Positions 10,801 to 22,558 of a stretch of 64,000 bases of DNA are shown one piece after another; within the stretch, counting starts at the first letter, position 1, and every line of letters begins with the position of its first letter. The stretch spans positions 186,001 to 250,000 of the forward strand of contig JASANG010003917.1 of the NCBI GenBank assembly GCA_030248215.1, written 5' to 3'. Made by a program: the position numbers and the translations under genes. The notes under the pieces were generated by a model that saw nothing but the letters and a program-made list of their open reading frames with translations, made no database searches and was not told the DNA's origin. The stretch is from Enoplolaimus lenunculus. Taxonomy: Eukaryota; Nematoda; Enoplea; Enoplida; Thoracostomopsidae.

Positions 10801-13800
10801 CCATTGATACGACTTATACCTGATTGCTATATTGCATCTGTGGGTGCGCCCACTGATAATGTCATCCTCGCTGCGGAGGCACCTTCGCAAATTTGTGGAA
10901 CGGAGAAGCAAGCAATCATGAACACTACAAGTTCAGCTGAGAACATCGACGGAAAATTGAGATCAAATTCGAATGGACTACAAACCGGTGAATCTGCGAC
11001 TGGAACCAATTGTCAAATTGGACCAACATCTGTCACCTCGGCTATGGCCGAGAAACAAGTTTCTGGTGTCCCGTTCGAAAGTGGCGCAGGTCAACTGCCG
11101 TTGGAAGGAAGCCAGTATACTTTGCAGCAGTCAAACACAAAGCTTCACGTTGCGGGTAATGAGAATCAGAATGTTACTGGGTTCGGACTGGTAAAACAGT
11201 TGATGACTGATTTAGACGTTGGAACCAGGAAAGGTTGGTTTGTGTTGTTTGTTGTATAGTTTCTTATTACTGAAATGTAGCTATGCATTGTATTGTCCGT
11301 TAAGAACCGATTGCATTTACTGTTGAATAAATTTGTTCGGCTTTTGATGTGTGTATAGTCAAATTATAATGGAATCCAGTCGAAAAATGGTGCTTATGTC
11401 ATTGTGAACAGAACAGTTGGCTCTGATTCTTCGCTAGAGATTGAAACGTGCACCAGTAGAAAATATTTCTGTGATAACTACGTTTTGACTTCCACTAAAA
11501 TTTTTTAGTCATTTCAATTTTTCGGTCTAATTAGATTATTGTTAAAGTCTAATTCGATTATTGTACAACTGCAAGTGCAGTTATAGAAGCTACAGACGTG
11601 AACAGTACTCAACCCGTAGTGCAAAGAATTGTTCAAACTTCGCCATCAGCGTCGTCCACTGAAGCTAATGCAGGAAGGCATACAGGTAGGGATACGAAAT
11701 TATGCTTTAGATTTATTTTTTACAAACGGAGCTAAACTGATAATCATTGGACTAGTGGATTATGTGCATGTATGCAGCTTTTCTGATCATCATGTTAAGA
11801 TATTTGACGCTCGAAAAGCACACGTTTCATATTGTTTTAATTTTTAAAGCCCCGTATCTTTAAAGATTATGGTACTAACATCAGGCTGTACTTAAGCTTC
11901 AGATGAAGCGAATAATGTAACCGGAACAGTGTATGCTCACGATCAATCGAATTTAACCGAACTAACAGCGATGCAGACAATAACACCTACGGATTCAGGC
12001 GGTCAAGGTATGAAATCGTTGTCTATTAATTGTTATTATTTTCTTTATGTTGTTAACCCCTTCTCACATTGAGTTGCCTGTATGCAACTCAGCGCAGTGT
12101 ATATACGTTAAATAGTATATATCGCACCGTGTTTAACAATTGCAACACGTATACATAGTACTAAATCACCACAAGACGTGAGACCCCCCTCGGGCTCGAG
12201 CGTCAAGCTCCTATAGCTGAGTGGTGATGGTATACACCTCCCACACCAGTCACTGGAGTTCGATTCCTAGCATAAAAGTAGGAGGTCTCAGGGGAAATAG
12301 GAAATATTCATGTGAGAAAGGGTTAAAGGTAAGATTTAACTAAATCTGTGTCCTTTGTTATAACAACAATGCAATAATTTATTGTTTGCCACAACTCAAT
12401 GTTCACCGTTATATCACCGTTGTGCTAAAAATGTAGTACCGCGTTAGCACCAAATTTCGGTATGATGTTGACGTGTAACATAATTGTGTTTACGAAATTT
12501 CTGAAGTAACACATATTTAGCCTTGTATTTTGCTTTTTATGAAAAATTAGTTTGGGATTAGTTTTCAGAGGGTACTGGAACATCAGAAGGCGGAAGTATT
12601 GATACAGGAACTGTCGGCAGTGCATTGTTCGGAAATTTTGAATGGCCTGTTGGTTTGGATTCTCCGTTAAGCAGGTCAGATTATTAAAGTTTGTGAATAA
12701 ACTATAGTTTAAACTTTAAAGACATCGTTTTATACATTTGACTAGTTTTGTTATATACGGCACATGCTAATTTTCAAGGTAAACTTTTAGACGTATACCA
12801 TGCGAATGGCTGGGAAAGATTATTCTTTTTGACATTTTAATCTCTCTCTGCATGTAAATCCCGTGTTAGGAAATGTTTTTATTGCTTCTAAAAGCAAAAC
12901 AATTGTTTCCGTGCGGCCTTTAAAAATAGCTGGCTTAATTGAAAAGGTTTCGGTTGTTGTCAAATACATTTTCATGGTTGTTTGTAGACAATATTTTGTG
13001 ATGTAAATATGTGTTTTGCTCTATATTGTGTTTCAGACCCGAATTCACTGAGTATTTAGACGTTGCACAATCGGACTTGGAATCGATTAAAAACTATTTG
13101 ACGCAAAACTCGGATGTTGTTGACAATTCTGAGTTATCTGATGTTCTACAAACAGTTAGTTGAAAAACCCAGTGTATTGTAAAGCATAACTGCGAATGAA
13201 ACCAATCGTTTTGGTTTCGCGGGAATGGAATTATGAAAAACAAAATATACATGATTTGCGGTTAGATTTGTACTCTCGGATGAAATTATCTGCAAGTTCT
13301 GGCCTGTAACCAGGAATTGTTAGTATTCGTAATCTCAATGTGTCTTTAAACTGCTAATCTATTTTTCATTTATTGTTGTACTGATGAAATTACGAAGTTG
13401 CAATTTTGAAATTTTATTTAAAATACTGAAAGTGATACTGTAATTTATTTTTAGTATTTCGCTAACTCTGAAACTGGAAATGGAGTTGATGGGTTCACAA
13501 GTCCTGAAATTGTCGGTTAGTTTTACATAATTCTACTGCCTGTCTGTATAGCAACTTGATATTTGACATCAGAGTTTTGAGAAATCTGGCTGGCTTATAT
13601 GTTATCCGCTGATTTTGCTAATACGACTCTGTTGAACTGGCTTTTTTCGGTTGTTTTGTTAGACTAATAAGTGACTTCGCTTTTAGTTGTTTTTATGACT
13701 TAAAAAAAGAATTATGATTTATTGCAGGCAACGAAGTCAAACTTTACACGGAGCCGCAGCCGTGCGTCGATTTCAGTAGTGTTGCTATTCCACTAAAAGG

Positions 13801-14758
13801 TATTGAGTCGAAACCGAAATACGCGTCCGGCGGTCATACTGGCGAAAGTTCGGGCAAACCAATGGGTACAGTGGAAATTCGAGCACCTGCTGCAGCGGTA
13901 AAAAAACTACCACAACTGCCTAAACTTCATACACAATTAGAGATTCAAAGTTACACCGGAAAACCTGATCAGCCGACAACAAGTGCAAGTAGCAATTCTG
14001 CAAAACGACGCAGCTATCACAAGCTTCCGTCTCCGAAAAATCCACTCAATCTACGATTAATTACAACAACGTCAAAGGATGGCTCTTCGTCTGAGATTAC
14101 CCCGACATCTGTTACAGCTACCAGAAATCTTCAGCCTAGTCAAGTCACTGACTACCAGCGGAAACGAAGTGGAAGCGATGTATCTCCATATCAGCATGGT
14201 CATGCCGATGCTACCTGGGCGGCACCTGCAACTCAAATTCAAAGTCATAATCCGCCGACGCATCAGTTTTCAAACACTATTATAGTACCAGCAAACAGTC
14301 ATAATGTAACACAGCCTTATCCAAATACGATTGTAACGAACCCTGCAGTTGCATCTACAAGTGGCTCTGATATTTCTGTGTCTGAAAATGTTATCCAAAA
14401 CAATAGGCAGGAACAACCTGTTAATGCGTATTCGCAGGTGGAAAGTAGTTTTCCGCCTGTCAATCATACACCCACAAGTCATTCTGATAACAGTGTATTT
14501 TTGTCGCAACCGACGGCTGCTAACACCGTTCATGGTGTTCCGAGTATGCCAAGTGGGTTTGACGCAAGATTTGAGGCCGGTAATATGTTTATGCCACAGT
14601 TGTCAAGCAGTCATCCGTCAGATAATATGAATTTTAATGTGTCAAGCCTTGCCAGCGGCTCTCAGTCTGGTAATTTATCGACCCCTGTGTTTTCGTATGC
14701 AGTGCAGCATAGTGCACCACTAAGAAATTGGAGCAACGGGAATAATAAGAATAGTTGA
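4859..14758 (+). CDS. hsf-1: Heat shock transcription factor (HSF1-type), 13 coding exons
   Basis: This is a nuclear trimeric activator that binds nGAAn heat shock elements. Phase-consistent exons are 4859-4975, 5187-5295, 5926-6047, 7769-7923, 9100-9175, 9374-9772, 10222-11233, 11587-11685, 11903-12007, 12569-12674, 13037-13154, 13455-13515 and 13728-14758, giving 1169 aa. Residues ~14-116 form the winged-helix DNA-binding domain: [15 protein letters not shown], then [20 protein letters not shown], then the [10 protein letters not shown] wing end. Residues ~130-205 form the HR-A/B zipper ([19 protein letters not shown], then [20 protein letters not shown]). The rest is low-complexity Ser/Thr/Asn/Gln, as in activation regions. 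At ~1169 aa it is much longer than typical HSF1 (500-700 aa). The extra length comes from large exons 6, 7 and 13. Introns 4 and 9 carry MITEs. Exon boundaries are inferred from splice signals and reading phase. Confidence 0.93.
6255..7160. repeat. Dispersed repeat in hsf-1 intron 3, second copy interrupted at 39.6-42.0 kb
   Basis: Segments such as acacattatttgc, atcctaccacgcttggttct, aagagtatgcaactg, and cccacggtttgctatacaca recur in the same order at 39640-39990 and 41790-41900. The second locus has a LINE fragment in the middle. No clean terminal repeats or coding frame are visible, so the family is unassigned. Confidence 0.55.
7240..7305 (+). repeat. tRNA-like SINE head in hsf-1 intron 3
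   Basis: An A-box-like tagtggttaacatg and a perfect B-box-like GGTTCGACTCC within a closed T arm (CGGG/CCCG) are present, spaced as in a tRNA. The acceptor arms do not pair properly, so this is a tRNA-derived remnant, not a tRNA gene. Confidence 0.5.
8018..8204. mobile_element. hAT-like MITE fragment in hsf-1 intron 4 (relative of 55180-55514)
   Basis: It shares the series ccgaggtc, ttttgcctatg, actgcgctgcgttcggattct, and the end ACATCTCTA with the complete element at 55180-55514. The right end is intact; the left end and TSD are not recognisable. Confidence 0.6.
8288..8653. mobile_element. hAT-like MITE with TCGGATTC-type core, hsf-1 intron 4
   Basis: The ends are CAGGGTGACATCG and its rough complement at TTCCCTCCCTG. 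A perfect 8-bp target-site duplication, gtttgcca, flanks them (8280-8287 and 8654-8661). The interior holds repeats of gaatccga, cgaattc and gccgaatccg. There is no transposase ORF. The CAGGG termini with 8-bp TSD are the hAT hallmark. Same family as 56150-56324. Confidence 0.85.
12057..12322. mobile_element. piggyBac-like MITE (TTAA target) carrying a tRNA-like segment, hsf-1 intron 9
   Basis: The element is flanked by TTAA on both sides (12053-12056 and 12323-12326). The left end is CCCCTTCTCACATTGAG and the right end TTCATGTGAGAAAGGG, which are inverted copies starting CCC. TTAA duplication with CCC ends is typical of piggyBac-group MITEs. Inside, 12209-12276 has an A-box-like tagctgagtgg and a B-box-like ggagttcgattcc, a tRNA-like unit. 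No ORF is present. Confidence 0.8.
13037..13163 (+). CDS. hsf-1: hsf-1 exon 11 with alternative stop (short isoform end)
   Basis: Exon 11 ends SELSDVLQT. The next bases, gttagttga, serve either as a splice donor (gttagt at 13155) or, if not spliced, as Val-Ser-stop (TGA at 13161-13163). Splicing joins exon 11 in phase 0 to 13455 and adds ~363 residues. Retaining the intron yields an 808-residue protein. Both readings are open, so two isoforms are possible. Transcript data are needed to choose. Confidence 0.6.
13455..14758 (+). CDS. hsf-1: hsf-1 C-terminal extension exons 12-13
   Basis: Exon 12 (13455-13515) begins [14 protein letters not shown]. Exon 13 (13728-14758) begins with the G|GC codon and [18 protein letters not shown], then runs ~340 residues rich in Ser, Thr, Asn, Gln and Pro. 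It includes a short basic stretch, [18 protein letters not shown], and ends WSNGNNKNS. Phases match exon 11 (0 and then 1) and no stop intervenes, which supports one continuous reading frame with the factor. I know no domain in this segment. It could be an activation or regulatory tail of the long isoform. Confidence 0.75.
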
Positions 14759-17259
14759 CGGAAAGTTTGTAGTTGATTTGACATTTTGTGTTTGACTTAT
14801 ATCGGTACATTACAATACATACATGATTTTTTGTTTATAATCTACCTGGTAACATAGAGCCATGTTCTGTCCACTGAGAGATAGGGAGACTGGTAGCGCT
14901 AGAAACTTGTGGTCTTATTTTAGGCATATCTTTAAGTTTACATTCATGCTTAAACTTAGCGGAGAGGCCGTTATTGTTAACATGAGCCTCTACAAGAGTT
15001 GTTTTTTTGTTTTAATTTGGTTGTTTTGGCTTACGATTCCACGCAGCTAATAAGTCCGATAAAATAGGACTGATTTGTAAACATACTTTAGGCCACTGTC
15101 GAAAAATAGCATCTTGGACAGTTAATTATTGAAATCGTCGATATATCGCATACAGCAGATGTGTGAAGTAAGTTTAGTAGAGAAGTCAACTGAATGAGTG
15201 CCAACCAATGCACACAAATTGCAGTAAGAATACTAGTGTATGTTTACACGCATCTCGACCGACTGAAAAATCAATTCTTTTTAATAAGTATCGAATCGCC
15301 GTAATCCAGATTCTGGTAGTTATTTGACGTTCAGGTTTGTATTTATCTTCAATGTTTTCGAGCTGTGAAATGGTTTTCATAACACATTTTCAGTTTGTAT
15401 TGGTCTTGATCCTAAGTTATATGTCCAATTAAACCAACTAGTACATGAGTTCATTAGCCACAATTAGCAAAAACTAACTGATGTTTCGGTTTAATCCAAT
15501 CACAACGGCGTCAAAACTGCTAGATCTGTGTGGAAATTAATTTATTTTTCAGTATAAAATTTGCATGCATGGCCGCATGGATAGTTAGGTAGCAGGGTTT
15601 AAGCAGGAGCTATATTTCACAGGAAGCAGGAACATCAACTGTAATTCTTTTTTGCGGTTGGTATACTTTTTGTAATCCTGTAACAATGTTGATTGGGGTG
15701 TATTGAAACCATGTTGTACGCTTGGAATGATGTAACTTCGCACGCATGAGCGCCAGCAGATTGAGCGAGCAAGGTGGTACAGCTGCACATTTCACAGTGC
15801 TCTGAGCAATTGTTGAAATGTGAAGCAAACAACGGAAACTTGGCAACTGAGATGCACGGTATTTATATTTTCTCTACTTCACACCGCCCCAATATAGATT
15901 TCTGGTGGCGTTCATGTTCATGGATAGTCTTAGTTAGGTTATATGTGCGTTTTATATATATAATACAGTGATATATAAATTGTATATCATTTGAATTGTT
16001 CAGGGAATCGGTGCGTATTTGTCAAGTTTTAATGGAATGCTTGTTCGAGATAGTTTACCACAACGGTGGATTGATATTTTGTCACTATCTTAAAGGTTTA
16101 TGTATTGAAGAGACTTTAGAATATTGAAAAGTATTTTCAGAACGTTTGTTGCAGCGATTTTGTTTTACATCATTTGCACGAAAGACATATAATAATTTAT
16201 TAGTTTTAATTTTGCTGTTGCAATTTTTAAAACTGAGTAAATTGAAATTGCTGAGCGCGGTTTAATGCGTGTAACTTCAAGTCATCTTCCTGTAGCAATC
16301 CTGTGATTTTGATTTATTTCGGCTGGAGACGTTACGGATCCGGATGTTTCGAAGTTTCGGATGCAGATTTTTGAATTTCATATCCGCGCATGCATATTTC
16401 ATCAAATTTTTCGTTTCCAAGTTTTTAAATTTGTTCGTCATGAATTTACAAAATTTGTTCGTCATGAATTTACAAAATTGTTCAGCGACGCCTTAATACA
16501 TACTCACTGCGTCGAGGGTACAACTGCAGTTTTCGCTGTTCGTTGCAGCGCAAATGATGAGCGTCACACCAGGAGGGGCCACTTCGAAGATCAGTTTTTG
16601 GCCAGTGTGGCCAAATCGGTCCTTTTACAGCAATGGAAACAAGTCTAAACTAATCACCTCAGGCTGTCTATTTTGAAAAATTTATAATAAAAAATCGTTG
16701 CAGTTATGAATTTGTAACAGTAAATCAGTTATCAGCGTGTATATATTGCTCAACACAGTAGTTTGGTGCGTAACATGCAAAAAGATTGAAAAATTTGATA
16801 CCAATAACAATTAACGAATACGAAATTTAGTCTTTTTAATACTAATAACAATAATTCGTGGAAAACAATGAAAACAATATTTATCGATACAAAATAACTT
16901 CAATTGAGACAGACAAAAAACGTATAAAACCTGTGGTAATTTACAGGTTGTAGTACTGCAGCTGATTCGGTCTTTCTACACTTAGGTTTGAATATATTTT
17001 GCTTATGCGTCGTGGTGTCAAATATTTCTGCGTTAGAAATTGCAAGCATCTGTGTAAAAAATTTCAGGCGTGCTAACTTGTTTGTACATTTGTACGCTAG
17101 TTTAATTTCTTGGCTATGTGTACCGCAATATTTAGAATGCAATAACATTTACCAAAAACCATTGTATTTTAACGGCTTAGGAGCTAATTGTTGAAATTTA
17201 GGCGTTTTTTTCACAGCCAATATTGAGCTGAAAATGTGGACGATTTTACTAATACGATA
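14759..17259. other. Intergenic region downstream of hsf-1
   Basis: No credible coding exon. It contains the hsf-1 3' UTR and a 24-bp tandem duplication at ~16427-16480 (unit aaatttgttcgtcatgaatt plus 4 bases). No complete mobile element with clear ends was recognised. Confidence 0.4.
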
Positions 17260-17267
17260 ATAGACAC

Positions 17268-17447
17268 TGTCCGTGTATAGAACAGGGCCAGATAGTTTTC
17301 GTGCGGAGCTGTAATAGAGTCAGTTTAACCTTTAGACTAACTTTTTTGCTTAGGCTTAAGCTTTAGGAATAGGCTCATCCTTACGCTTAGGCTTAGGTTT
17401 TGGAATATGCTTATACTACTGTTCCGGCCCTGTTCTATATATTGGCC
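17268..17447 (+). mobile_element. TTAGGC-core TIR element, copy 1
   Basis: A perfect 8-bp TSD, atagacac, lies at 17260-17267 and 17448-17455. The left end is TGTCCGTGTATAGAACAGGG and the right end matches GGCCAATATATAGAACAGGG on the other strand. The ~100-bp core is degenerate TTAGGC (ttgcttaggcttaagcttta and so on). Non-autonomous. Confidence 0.88.
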
Positions 17448-17511
17448 ATAGACACTTGTTCAGTATATAAGTGTTAGTTTTTACTTAATTCAAGGATGAA
17501 TGTTTACGTAA

Positions 17512-17881
17512 TAGTGACTGGGTATGTGAAATCGTACTTAAGCAGTTACTTATGCTTTGCTTAAGCATTTGCTTAGTTGCCGACTTAAGTAAATACTTAA
17601 CATTTTGCATACAATAAATGTCAGTTTTGTGCCAATGCTACAAGGACGAACGTATAAGTTTGTTTTTATATCAAAGCGGTACATTTGGTCTACAGTCGTA
17701 ATTAGGCAGAGGATAATAATCTAGAAGCATCATCTTGCACGAAGCGAAAACTTTCAGTTAGTTCAGTATTAACTTAACATAACTACGCTTTTATAACCAT
17801 CAAATTGGTTAAGTAATTGGTTTACGAATACTGAAGTATAAAGTTATACTTAAGTAAGATTTCAAAAACCCGGACAGTGTG
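17512..17881. mobile_element. TIR element with TTAAGTA-rich interior, copy 1
   Basis: The ends read tagtgactgggt and, on the other strand, cactgtccgggt. The interior is rich in CTTAAGTA and AAGTTAA motifs. The overall layout matches the element at 32930-33301. The ends are diverged and no TSD is clear. Confidence 0.6.
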
Positions 17882-19050
17882 GAATATGTCTATGAGTTAT
17901 TTTTATTATTTTGTATGATTTTGTATTACTCAGAAAATGCTTGTTTCTGTTACTTCGTATTTCGTTTCGGCCACAACTTGTGTAGTCTCGCAGACTGCGA
18001 AGCTTCGCACTGCCATTTTTAACGGCCATTTTAAGGCCAATTATGGACGTCTGTTAGCTAATAGGGCAACCGGAATTATGGTATGATTACAGTTCAGCTA
18101 CATTTCAAGTAATAGATTCAGTGAAAAAATGTAAATTTTCCTAAAATCTAATAGTCCTGTTATGCGTTAGCTTTCGAAAATGGTACATGGTATTGAAGAC
18201 GCGTAATATGGATATGCTGTGTTGAAGTAGACTGTGTCGCTTATCAGTAGTTTCAGGCAATTTGTTTCACAGGATTCAACGCTGGTTTTAGTTGAAATGG
18301 TTCAGTCCGCGTTTGCGGGTGCGGGTTTGAATTTAGTGTTTGCGCTTCACAGGCTGAACAGTGTCGTGTTATTAATTGGTAGATCAAATCGATTGATGTA
18401 ATAACTTTTATATCAGCTGGAAAGAAAAGTTTCCATACAGGAACACAAACTCGGGGTTTGAATGGGTCAACGGGAACTTTACAGTATTTGTGCGCGACTC
18501 AGAAACCTGTAAAATTTAGAAATAGAATTTCTAAAAATTAAAATACGACTTGCAATCACCATCTTGGCATGGAATGGCTTTTGTCTCAGCCCTGCTATTG
18601 AAGCCGTCCCGATAACTGTGAGTTCATAAGTATAGCAGATTAGAAATGTTCAAGGTTTGTTGCTGTGTTCAGTTATCGTGGCGGTATGTGATAAATAGAG
18701 GTGGTGGCGACCCTAATGTTTATCCGAAATCGGTATTTTTTTTTATATTCGCGTATGTTATGTACGGGTTTGTGGCTGTGTTCTGGAAAATTAACGCTTC
18801 GTTGTAAAATTATAGAATGTTGTTACGTGCATGGAATTGTCGTTTTCTTTGTTGTTGCAAGTAGAATAACTTACATTTAATTAAAATGTTTCAAATAGGT
18901 TAAATCATAATCATGACTGACATGATACATTTCATTCATAGAGTATACTGTAAGCATTGGAGACATGTTTGTCCATTAACTGCAAATGTTGTATTGTATG
19001 CTTTCAGGTAGCAGACGTGTCGGCAAATAGTCAACGATAAAGGTATTTGT
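17882..19050. other. Intergenic stretch, nothing recognised
   Basis: No coding frame longer than chance, no clear inverted termini and no RNA gene. Confidence 0.35.
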
Positions 19051-19350
19051 GGGGCGGGCTGTTTGACGTAATGGTAGAGCGTTCACCTACGAATCTGTAA
19101 ACCATCCATAACCCGCTCTTCCAGCTGCTTAGTGCCTAGCGCTTAGTTGAAAGGTCTGAAGTCCCGGTTCCGAACTTGACTGGCATTGCAGCCACACTGC
19201 GAGCGAGCGCAATGGTAAATTGCCGCGCTTTGTTGAACTCGGTATCCAGTCGAAAATAAGATGGGTGGTCCAGAAACGATTTAGTTGAAAATTGTGACAT
19301 GTAATCATGTGACGCGTTAAAAACAAAAAATACAGCACCTTCGTAAGTTT
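19051..19350 (+). repeat. Possible tRNA-derived SINE remnant
   Basis: Bases 19052-19118 begin GGGCGGG and end CCCGCTC, which would pair as an acceptor stem around an A-box-like tgacgtaatggtagagcg. No B box is visible. The downstream ~220 bases may be its body. A second copy was not found, so this is weak. Confidence 0.3.
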
Positions 19351-19773
19351 GCATTGTTAATGTGATTGTAGCTGTTCAGTATTTTCTTGAGGTCCATTTG
19401 AACTATTAGGCTCTGTCTACTATAGGCGTAAATCTAAACCTAAGTGTAAGTCTAAGCTTTCTGGGTGTTAGTTTCTCACGTGGTACTTCGCTATAATTAA
19501 TATGGACCTTTCTTGAATCATTTTGTGTTTTCAATTATCGTTTTTACGTCGATGTTAGTGTTCGAGGTGTTCGCTTTTTCATTGTATATGTTTTTATAAT
19601 TTGCAGTGTTACATACCTCCATCCATGGCTGCATTAAAAATTATGTAACTAAGGTTGATTACATTTACAGGGAGCAAGAAACATTACTGTACGAAATTTT
19701 TGCCCGTGTGGTCATGTGTTAAAGTGAATTGCTATTGGTTTAAATTTACTGCTTTTATATTTAATCAATTAAC

Positions 19774-20100
19774 CAGGGTGCAACCGGATGTGAAAAATAC
19801 CGGAGCCGGAGGTCAACGAAACTTGCCGGAGTCGGAGGTGAGGCGAAATTATGTAGTAAAAATGATGGTTAATTAGTTAATTTTAGCCAATATCTGCAAT
19901 ATGTTGTTAAGTTGTTTGGTTTTACGTTAATTTCCCTGTGAAATTTCGGAAATTCTTTTCTGAAAATTGTGACAAAAGTAAAGCGAAACACACTAAACAG
20001 ATAAATTTTGCTAAATTCTGCAAAAATTTTACTACCGGAAATGGCTGACCTCCGGCATAAATTATGCCGGAGCCGGAGGCAGACCTCCAGTTGTACCCTG
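19774..20100. mobile_element. hAT-like MITE with CCGGAG core
   Basis: The ends are CAGGGTGCAACCGGA and TTGTACCCTG. A perfect 8-bp TSD, caattaac, lies at 19766-19773 and 20101-20108. Both subterminal zones hold repeats of ccggagccggaggt, pointing inward on each side. The 327-bp element has no ORF. Its terminus is shared with the GGAATC family at 48605, but the hexamer differs. Confidence 0.88.
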
Positions 20101-20108
20101 CAATTAAC

Positions 20109-21190
20109 CGATTACAAATTCACGCGAGATGAGGTCACATAGTGTACCGAATAGTATATATAACGATATTAACTCAAGAGCAAGGCTTGGAGTTAGTTTC
20201 AGTTTTTTAATTGCTAGAGCATCTAAATATTGAACTTTGTATGTCGAAGTGATGTTACAAATGTTATTTTATTCACAATGTTAAAAATAGCTTATCATTT
20301 AGCTGAAAAATTGCGTTTTGCTTCAAGTTTCTCTTATTTCAACAGTATTTAGCGGTGAGTTGTTAGAAAAAGGGTTCTGCTAATAGCACTGTTTGCCGGA
20401 TTTCCGCCATTCCCAAGCATTCACACAGTTTTAGCCAGTCCTACTGAATTACTGTTTACTGAATGGTCTGATTGCAGTATTAAGGACAACCGGCTCTAAA
20501 AGAGCATTTAAAGAATGGGTGGAAATCCGTTGCACAAGTAAAACAGCTGTAAGGTGATTGAGTCCTGGTTTCACGCTGGTTTGAACTGTGTCAAGAAATG
20601 AATCTATAATTTTATTTTAATAAAAATACAGTACATCAAGTACTTATGACTGTGTTGTTCAGTATTTGAGCTGTAGGTCACGCGGTTGCTGTACTGTTTG
20701 CGTGATAAAGCAGTCAAAGTACGAATTGAAGTTTTAATTTCATCAGGATGAGGCTATACACAGCGGAAAAAATTAAATGTGTTGCGCCGTTTAGTCAGTT
20801 ATTGTGCTAAAAACGATTTGGATATTTTTGATCAAGCTAAAATCGAAGGTATACCTCTGGCGTCGGCAGAACGTCGATTTTTTTGCGTACTTGTTTTGTT
20901 ATGTTTAAAAATACCGAATTCAATGCCGGAACCGAATAGTGAAATACCAGATTTCCCTACTGCAACCAAAATTCCGTCTGCTCGCTGAATGCTGGATATT
21001 TTCCTAATGAATTAAAACTATCAGAACTAAAGTTATATGAGTTGATTCGTGTCATTCAGAGTTAATCAACTCACTCGGAATATAGTCAACTTTTAGAAGT
21101 GGTTATTGTTTACAGTTATTATAATCGCAAATGACCAGTTAGCTTTGGAAGCCTTTAAAACCTAAGTACACCTTGGAATTTACCGTGCGG
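20109..21190. other. Intergenic stretch, nothing recognised
   Basis: A 70-codon open stretch at 20779-20988 has no family resemblance and no supporting splice context. Nothing else stands out. Confidence 0.35.
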
Positions 21191-21198
21191 GAAGCTTG

Positions 21199-21388
21199 GG
21201 CTAATGTAAAGAACAGGGGCAGAACAGTATTATAAACATATTCCTAACACTAAGCCTAAGTGTAAGAATGAGCATATTCCTAAACCCAAGCCAAGCCTAA
21301 GAGTCAAGCAAAAATAGCGTTAAGCTTAAGCTTACTTTTTTCTAGTCCCATAGAAAAACGTTCCGCCCCTGTTCTTTATACAAGGGCC
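21199..21388 (-). mobile_element. TTAGGC-core TIR element, copy 2
   Basis: A perfect 8-bp TSD, gaagcttg, lies at 21191-21198 and 21389-21396. The ends are GGCTAATGTAAAGAACAGGG and its complement. The core is cctaagcc/caagcctaag, the complement of TTAGGC, so this copy is inverted relative to copy 1. Confidence 0.9.
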
Positions 21389-21396
21389 GAAGCTTG

Positions 21397-22550
21397 AAAC
21401 CAATTCTTGGCCACACTCAACAGATTAGTGCTGAAGAAGCAAATTCAATATTTTTAAATTAACCTATTAATTTTCTTCAACCTCCGGATATGGCAAAATG
21501 TTTAGACTTCCGGTTGCACCCCGCTCTTTGTTGATCATTGCAGCAAATAGCAGCAAAATCGAAAAAAAGTTTTTGGTATTTGAAAATGCGACGTGGTTCG
21601 ATGAAATTCTGTGACTGTTTCTGTCTTAGAAATACCAAAAATTCTGTGATTGTTAAGCTCAGAAATAGATGCAAAGCCACTTAAAAATTATACAGTTTAT
21701 CAATACAATGCTATAAACTAGAAATGTACGTAAACTAAAAATGTACGATTTTAAATATACAAACGACACAATATTCGCCAAAATCTTAAAAAATTTTATA
21801 AGTGCATGCGCTGTTTTCGATAAAAGGTTACAAGACTTGTCCCAGTTAGCAACATGCATGATTGATCCAAACTTTGAATTTCTGTGGACAACCAGAATAT
21901 TAATTCGCTAAAGCAAGCTAAGCCTGATCAAGTTATAGTTGTCACTTTATTAATAGTTATGCTTGCTTTTGCTGGAATAGTTAGTTATTTTTGTTTGATA
22001 GTTAACTTTATATAGCAGTTATTTCGGCTACCCCTGAATGAGTATTTGAGTGGATGAAACAGGTGTTCAGGACGGGACACATATATAAAACACATTTTAC
22101 AGGCTGTATGATAAACTATGTCAAGCGAAAATAATTTGCAATTAGTAATACAAAGACGAATGCTATGGAAGAGGTAAAAACGTGCGACACCGTCAACTGG
22201 TAATGTGATGCACCATGACTGCGGAGGCTGCCCAGAATTTGCTTGCACTCTGCAATAAAAAAAGCAATTGCACCGTGTTCACATTTGCAATTTTTTGTAA
22301 CCGCAACCGTAGAAGGTAAGTTTTTTATTAACATGGTTGTGAGTTACGTGAAAATGTGGTGGTGGTGGTGGTGGTGGTAATGTGAACGGTACTTGTTTAC
22401 TCGCATTACACAAGTGTTAAACAGCCAGTCTCCCCTCGACATCGGGAATAACCGTATAAAGCTTAAACCTATGTATTTGGTTAAACCTGTCTCTCTGCGT
22501 GCGGAGCAACTTTTGTGTGGTTGAGATTATTACCAGCAAGAATCTACACG
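21397..22550. other. Intergenic stretch with a GGT microsatellite
   Basis: A short (GGT)n run lies at 22357-22379. No coding or RNA gene is recognised. Confidence 0.4.
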
Positions 22551-22558
22551 GTACTTAT

